Assembly: GCA_964246975.1 (NCBI GenBank)
Contig: CAXTSL010000068.1
Span: 1 to 18,233, forward strand
DNA: 18,233 bases
Origin: Glacieibacterium sp964246975
GTDB taxonomy: Bacteria > Pseudomonadota > Alphaproteobacteria > Sphingomonadales > Sphingomonadaceae
Reading direction: 5' to 3'
Numbering within the stretch: position 1 is the first letter of the stretch; each line of letters opens with the position of its first letter. Below are positions 14,984 through 18,233 of this stretch, piece by piece. The notes under the pieces were generated by a model that was given only the letters and a program-made list of their open reading frames with translations, made no database searches and was not told the origin of the DNA. Both the position numbers and the translations under genes were made by a program.

Positions 14984-14989
14984 GCCGCG

Positions 14990-16024
14990 ATGCCGCCGCT
15001 CACCCTGCCCGACCTTAACGACCGCGCGCGTGAGGTGTTTCGCCAGATCGTCGAGGCCTATCTGGCGAGCGGTACACCCGTCGGGTCGCGGACGCTGGCG
15101 AAGCTCGGTGCCATCGGTCTGTCCCCGGCGTCGATCCGCAACGTCATGCAGGACCTCGAAGAACTCGGGCTGCTCGCCGCGCCCCACACCTCGGCGGGGC
15201 GGCTGCCGACGCATCTGGGCCTGCGGCTGTTCGTCGACGGCATGATGCAGCTCAGCGCGCCGTCCGCCGACGAGCGCGCGGCGATCGAGGGCGGCACGGC
15301 GGGCGGCGTGGGTCTCGAGGACATGCTCGGGCGCACCACCGCCGTGCTGTCAGGGCTGAGCGCGTGCGCGGGCATGGTGCTGGTGCCGCGCGGCGAGCTG
15401 GTGCTGCGCCAGGTCAGCTTCGTGCCGCTGTCGCCGACCCGCGCGCTCGCCGTGCTGGTCGGGGCCGACGGCAGTGTCGAGAACCGTGTCGTCGACCTGC
15501 CCCCCGAACTGCCGCCCGTCGCTCTGATCGAGGCGGCGAACTACATCAACGCGCGGCTGGAGGGGCTGACGCTTGCCGCTGCCAGCGAGCGGCTGCGCGC
15601 CGAGATCGCCGAGCATCGCGCCGCGCTCGATTCGGCGACGCGCGGGCTGGTCGAACAGGGCATCGCGGCGTGGTCGTCGGACGGCGCGCGCGCGGTGCTG
15701 ATCGTGCGCGGCTCGGCGCATCTGGTGGCGGGCGGCGAGGCCGACCTCGAACGCGCGCGGCTGCTGCTCGGCGACATCGAGGGCAAGGAGGAGCTGGCGC
15801 GCGTCCTCGACCTCGCGCGCACGGCTTCGGCGTGCAAGATTTTTATCGGCAGCGAGACGAACCTGTTCTCATTGTCGGGATCGAGCGTTATCGCCGCGCC
15901 GTATCGCGGTCCCGACGGGCGCGTCGTCGGGGTTGTCGGCGTCATCGGCCCGACGCGGTTGAATTACGCGCGCATCGTCCCAATGGTGGATTACACCGCC
16001 CAAACTCTCAGCAGGTTGATCTGA
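14990..16024 (+). CDS. hrcA: Heat-inducible transcription repressor HrcA
   Basis: Repressor that binds CIRCE operators of chaperone operons and is kept active by GroE. The 344-residue length fits. The N-terminal winged-helix domain (about residues 7-75) has the family blocks SGTPVGSRTLAK, LSPASIRNVMQDLEELG and PHTSAGRLPTHLGLRLFVD. The C-terminal part includes ELVLRQVSFVPLSP and the conserved end GVVGVIGPTRLNYARIVPMVDY. ATG 14990 fits the family start, but there is no visible Shine-Dalgarno. It overlaps grpE by one base (TGATG), so the two form one transcription unit. It is divergent from rph, an arrangement seen in other alphaproteobacteria. No CIRCE lies upstream, so autoregulation through that operator is not evident here. 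Confidence 0.96.
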   Translation: MPPLTLPDLNDRAREVFRQIVEAYLASGTPVGSRTLAKLGAIGLSPASIRNVMQDLEELGLLAAPHTSAGRLPTHLGLRLFVDGMMQLSAPSADERAAIEGGTAGGVGLEDMLGRTTAVLSGLSACAGMVLVPRGELVLRQVSFVPLSPTRALAVLVGADGSVENRVVDLPPELPPVALIEAANYINARLEGLTLAAASERLRAEIAEHRAALDSATRGLVEQGIAAWSSDGARAVLIVRGSAHLVAGGEADLERARLLLGDIEGKEELARVLDLARTASACKIFIGSETNLFSLSGSSVIAAPYRGPDGRVVGVVGVIGPTRLNYARIVPMVDYTAQTLSRLI

Positions 16025-16569
16025 TGACCCCCGAAAACGACGGCGACACGACGACCGAAGATACGTTCGACATCGGCGCTTCGGAGGCCGAGAGCGGCGC
16101 ACCGTCGCTCGCCGACGAGATGCTGGCGCGCGACACCGAGATCGCCGACCTGAAAGATCGCCTGCTGCGTGCCGCCGCCGAGATGGAGAACACCCGCCGC
16201 CGCCTCGACCGCGAGCGCGTCGATGCCGTCAGCTATGCCCAGACGGGCTTTGCGCGCGACCTGCTGGTGGTCGCCGACAACCTCCGCCGCGCCGTCGTCG
16301 CGCTGCCTGCCGAAGCGCCGGGCTTCGAGGGGGTCCGCACCGGCATCGAGGCGACCGAGCGCGAGTTCATCGCGGTGCTCGCGCGCCACGGCATCGCCAG
16401 GATCGACACCGAAGGAGCGAAGCTCGACCCCAACCGCCACCAGGCGATGCTCGAAGTCGACAGCGACGCGCACGAGGCGGGGGCGATCGTCGCCGAGTTG
16501 CAGGCGGGCTATGTCATCAAGGACCGCCTGCTGCGCCCGGCGCTGGTCAGCGTGGCGAAGGCGAAGTAG
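16024..16569 (+). CDS. grpE: GrpE, nucleotide exchange factor of DnaK
   Basis: Releases ADP from DnaK in the Hsp70 chaperone cycle; a cytoplasmic homodimer. The 181-residue product has an acidic, disordered N-terminus (about residues 1-30) and a long coiled-coil region with LKDRLLRAAAEMENTRRRLDRER. The block FARDLLVVADNLRRAV is followed by a C-terminal beta domain with the signature LDPNRHQAMLEV and ELQAGYVIKDRLLRPALVSVAK (seen over its length). ATG 16024 overlaps the hrcA stop by one base, implying coupled translation. dnaK and dnaJ are not in the window. The repeat at 16586-16676 follows the stop. Confidence 0.96.
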   Translation: MTPENDGDTTTEDTFDIGASEAESGAPSLADEMLARDTEIADLKDRLLRAAAEMENTRRRLDRERVDAVSYAQTGFARDLLVVADNLRRAVVALPAEAPGFEGVRTGIEATEREFIAVLARHGIARIDTEGAKLDPNRHQAMLEVDSDAHEAGAIVAELQAGYVIKDRLLRPALVSVAKAK

Positions 16570-16585
16570 TTTCGCCTCTGCCGCC

Positions 16586-16676
16586 GTCATGCTGGCGAAC
16601 GCCAGCATCCACGGTCGTGCGCACGGACGGTCAATCCGACTGCCGTAAGGTGTGAGCTGGCGTGCGCCAGCATGAC
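16586..16676. repeat. GTCAT-type palindrome after grpE
   Basis: A 91-base inverted repeat. Both outer ends read inward as GTCATGCTGGCG-n-ACGCCAGC, with one variable base. The centre (about 16615-16648) is not paired. It lies between grpE and the ABM monooxygenase gene and could fold in RNA, but it has no T-tract, so it is not a standard terminator. It is the third copy of this unit type in the window. Confidence 0.78.
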
Positions 16677-16702
16677 GTGCGTTTATTGGGGAAGGGCCGA
16701 CC

Positions 16703-17005
16703 ATGATTATCGTCATCGCGCGCGCCGAGGTAAATCCGGGCGACATCGCCGAGATCAAGCCGATCCTCGACGCGATGATGCGCGCCACGTGGGCGGAAAG
16801 CGGCTGCCTCAGCTATTCGATGGCGATCGAAAGCGAGACCGACGGCGTCATCAGCGTCGTCGAGCGCTGGGACAGCGAGGACGCGCTCAAACGGCATTTC
16901 ACGACGCCGTACATGGCGAGGTTCAATGCCGACGCGCAGCGGATGCTCAAGTCGATGTCGCTCAAGGTCTATGATGCGAGCAACGAGCGCGACCTGGCGT
17001 TCTAG
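16703..17005 (+). CDS. ABM-domain (putative quinol monooxygenase) protein
   Basis: A 100-residue single-domain protein of the antibiotic biosynthesis monooxygenase (ABM/YgiN-like) family, which adopts a ferredoxin-like dimeric fold. Seen blocks are MIIVIARAEVNPGD at the N-terminus, ESGCLSYSMAIES and VVERWDSEDALKRHFTTPYM. Members include quinol monooxygenases and many uncharacterised proteins; the substrate here is unknown. No signal peptide is present. ATG 16703 follows GGGGAAGG by about seven bases. It lies 133 bases after grpE, with a palindromic repeat between, so it may have its own promoter. Its TAG stop shares CTAG with the stop of the convergent GFA gene. Confidence 0.85.
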   Translation: MIIVIARAEVNPGDIAEIKPILDAMMRATWAESGCLSYSMAIESETDGVISVVERWDSEDALKRHFTTPYMARFNADAQRMLKSMSLKVYDASNERDLAF

Positions 17006-17445
17006 GCGGCGCGCCCCGCCGCCGCCCATCGCGCCTGCAGCGGCGCGTAGGTGTCGCTGCGCAACTCGGGCAGGTCGTCGGGCGCTATCCAGTGCGGGAC
17101 CCGGCTCTCGACGCCGAAATGGCTGGTCAGGCGCACGGCGGCGGGGTCGTCGAGCGAGCCGACGGTGAGGTCGAGCTGGTCGCTGCCGGTGTCGTACTCG
17201 AAGGTCAGCGGGGTGCCGCAGGCCGCGCAATAGCCCCGGTGCGCGATCGGTGACGATGGATAGCGGTCCGGCGCGCGCGTCGTCCATGTCACGGCGTCGC
17301 GGCGGGCGTTGACCAGCGCCGCCGCAACCCCGCCGACGGCGCGCTGGCACATGCGGCAGTGGCACCAATAGGCCTCGTCCGTCGCGAGTGTCGCGGCATA
17401 GCGCACCGCGCCGCACTGGCAGCCGCCGGTGACTTCGATACTCAT
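17002..17445 (-). CDS. GFA/CENP-V family zinc protein (second copy)
   Basis: A 147-residue member of the GFA (glutathione-dependent formaldehyde-activating enzyme-like, CENP-V) family. All seven zinc-ligand cysteines are present: C9 and C11 in GGCQCGAVRY, C28, C30 and C33 in CHCRMC, and C73 and C76 in CAACGTPL. Many family members bind zinc without proven formaldehyde activity, so a specific reaction is not claimed. ATG 17445 overlaps the stop of the upstream GFA gene as ATGA. The open frame to 17664 is an antiparallel-strand extension without family similarity. It is last in a three-gene minus-strand operon, and its TAG shares CTAG with the ABM gene. Confidence 0.9.
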   Translation of the reverse strand: MSIEVTGGCQCGAVRYAATLATDEAYWCHCRMCQRAVGGVAAALVNARRDAVTWTTRAPDRYPSSPIAHRGYCAACGTPLTFEYDTGSDQLDLTVGSLDDPAAVRLTSHFGVESRVPHWIAPDDLPELRSDTYAPLQARWAAAGRAA

Positions 17446-17885
17446 CTGTCCGCCTCCGCGATCAGCGCCTGCCGCCACCCTGCCAGATCGGTCGGCTGCG
17501 TGTCGAACGCCGGGATTTGCGGGTCGAGCCGTACCCACGGCTGTTTCGACCGCGTCCACAGATGCCCGCGTGCGACCAGCCCCGACGGGTCGTCGAGCGT
17601 CCCCGCCTTGATCGTCAGCCATACGGAGGCGTCGCTCGAAGCGTGGTGGAGGCGCGTCCCGCACGCCGCACAGAAGCGCGCAACCGAACGCCTGCCGCTA
17701 TCGGTTGCCCGCTCCCACCGCCCGAGAATACCGGTAAGTGCGACGTCGGCGCGCCGCACCGGCAGCGACAGCGCGAACGCGCTCCCCGACTGGCGCTGGC
17801 ATTCGCGGCAGTGGCAGGCGTAGACGGTCGCGCGCGCGATGCCGAGCGTGTAGCGCACCGCGCCGCACTGGCAGCCGCCGGTCAT
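17442..17885 (-). CDS. GFA/CENP-V family zinc protein (first copy)
   Basis: A 147-residue GFA-family protein, exactly the same length as its downstream neighbour but clearly diverged in sequence. Cysteines are C5 and C7 in GGCQCGAVRY, C24, C26 and C29 in CHCREC, and C72 and C75 in CAACGTRL, so the zinc sites look intact. The C-terminal part differs from the other copy (for example HLWTRSKQPWVRLDP against HFGVESRVPHW). The substrate is unknown. ATG 17885 overlaps the stop of the PIN-domain gene as ATGA, and its own stop overlaps the second GFA start as ATGA. Tandem duplication is the simplest origin, but it would be old. Confidence 0.9.
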   Translation of the reverse strand: MTGGCQCGAVRYTLGIARATVYACHCRECQRQSGSAFALSLPVRRADVALTGILGRWERATDSGRRSVARFCAACGTRLHHASSDASVWLTIKAGTLDDPSGLVARGHLWTRSKQPWVRLDPQIPAFDTQPTDLAGWRQALIAEADR

Positions 17886-18233
17886 CCGACAAGCGACAAT
17901 GACTGGACTCGCGCGCCGTGCTGCGTTCCGGCAAGTTTGCGGACAAACTTTTCGTCGGCGGTCAGCAACGGTACGTCGAGGCGCTCGGCAAGGGCAAGAA
18001 ACACGCAGTCGTATATCGAATGGCGCAACGCGACCGCGATGGCGAAGGCACGGTCGATTAGCGGCGGAGTCGCGAACAACGCGATGAAATCGGCGGCCTC
18101 GCCCAGTGCCGCGCGCGACTGCGGCGAGTCGACTTCTCCAGCCCGCACCTTCTTGACGAGGGCATTGCCAAGTTCGGCGACGAGGAGGTCGGGCGCGGTC
18201 AACGCACTGCCTATATAGGCTGCGGCCGTGTGG
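17882..18233 (-). CDS. PIN-domain protein, VapC-like toxin (N-terminus beyond right edge)
   Basis: The frame is open to the right edge, so the gene is partial; the first visible residues read HTAAAYIGSALTAPDLLVAELGNAL. VapC-type PIN proteins are metal-dependent RNases, usually of 120-140 residues, and about 117 are visible. The conserved Glu is in the VAELGNAL block, and later acidic residues are in IYDCVFLALAE and LLTADEKF. The first catalytic Asp, expected near the N-terminus (VDASV-type), lies outside the window, as would any vapB antitoxin gene. TTG 18202 is only a chance internal start. Its TGA overlaps the first GFA gene as ATGA. Toxin function is inferred from the family; the operon link to GFA genes is unusual. 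Confidence 0.83.
   Translation of the reverse strand, partial: HTAAAYIGSALTAPDLLVAELGNALVKKVRAGEVDSPQSRAALGEAADFIALFATPPLIDRAFAIAVALRHSIYDCVFLALAERLDVPLLTADEKFVRKLAGTQHGARVQSLSLVG

Noticed and set aside
14832..14989. CIRCE operator ahead of hrcA
   Set aside because: The palindrome here is GTCATCCCGGCG-type and has no similarity to TTAGCACTC-N9-GAGTGCTAA.
16586..16676. Intrinsic terminator after grpE
   Set aside because: The inverted repeat has no T-tract after either arm and matches the dispersed repeat family instead.
17446..17664. Longer start for the second GFA protein
   Set aside because: The extension lies over the upstream GFA gene in another frame, has no family similarity, and the ATGA overlap gives a natural start at 17445.

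Overview
The window is a very GC-rich, gene-dense stretch of an alphaproteobacterial chromosome. The order Sphingomonadales is the best guess. The reasons are a class I lysyl-tRNA synthetase, a DUF3597 gene between topA and rnr, a DinG/XPD-type helicase of the form common in that order, and the cluster of rph, rdgB and hemW divergent from hrcA-grpE. The order is inferred from remembered family resemblance, not from a search. No gap between genes exceeds about 230 bases. I see no tRNA, rRNA, CRISPR array or transposase.

Left part (1-8971), all minus strand, reading right to left: DinG-like helicase, SixA-like histidine phosphatase, exported VOC-fold protein, topA, DUF3597 protein and the 5' part of rnr. 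The helicase is interrupted by a 10-N assembly gap that shifts its frame. The VOC and phosphatase genes are separated by a small palindromic repeat.

Middle part (9196-14831): lysK and an exported TPR-like protein lie on the plus strand. They converge on a minus-strand operon read as rph, two small unrecognised membrane proteins, rdgB, hemW. Every junction after rph in that operon overlaps (GTGA, then 11 and 10 bases), so it is probably translationally coupled.

Right part (14990-18233): hrcA and grpE (heat-shock repressor and DnaK nucleotide exchange factor) overlap by one base and are followed by a short monooxygenase gene. That gene converges on a minus-strand operon of a PIN-domain (VapC-like) protein, cut by the window edge, and two tandem GFA/CENP-V family zinc proteins, joined by ATGA overlaps.

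Most content is core housekeeping: RNA processing and decay, DNA topology and repair, translation, heme delivery, nucleotide-pool cleaning and chaperone control. I do not see a clear multi-gene defence or biosynthetic system. The most unusual signals are: (1) a palindromic repeat of about 160 bases inserted in frame inside the RNase R catalytic domain; (2) a related GC-rich palindrome that supplies the last 30 codons and the stop of the helicase; (3) the pair of unknown membrane-protein genes embedded in the rph-rdgB-hemW operon; (4) three GTCAT-type palindromes between genes; (5) two convergent gene pairs whose stop codons share one CTAG.
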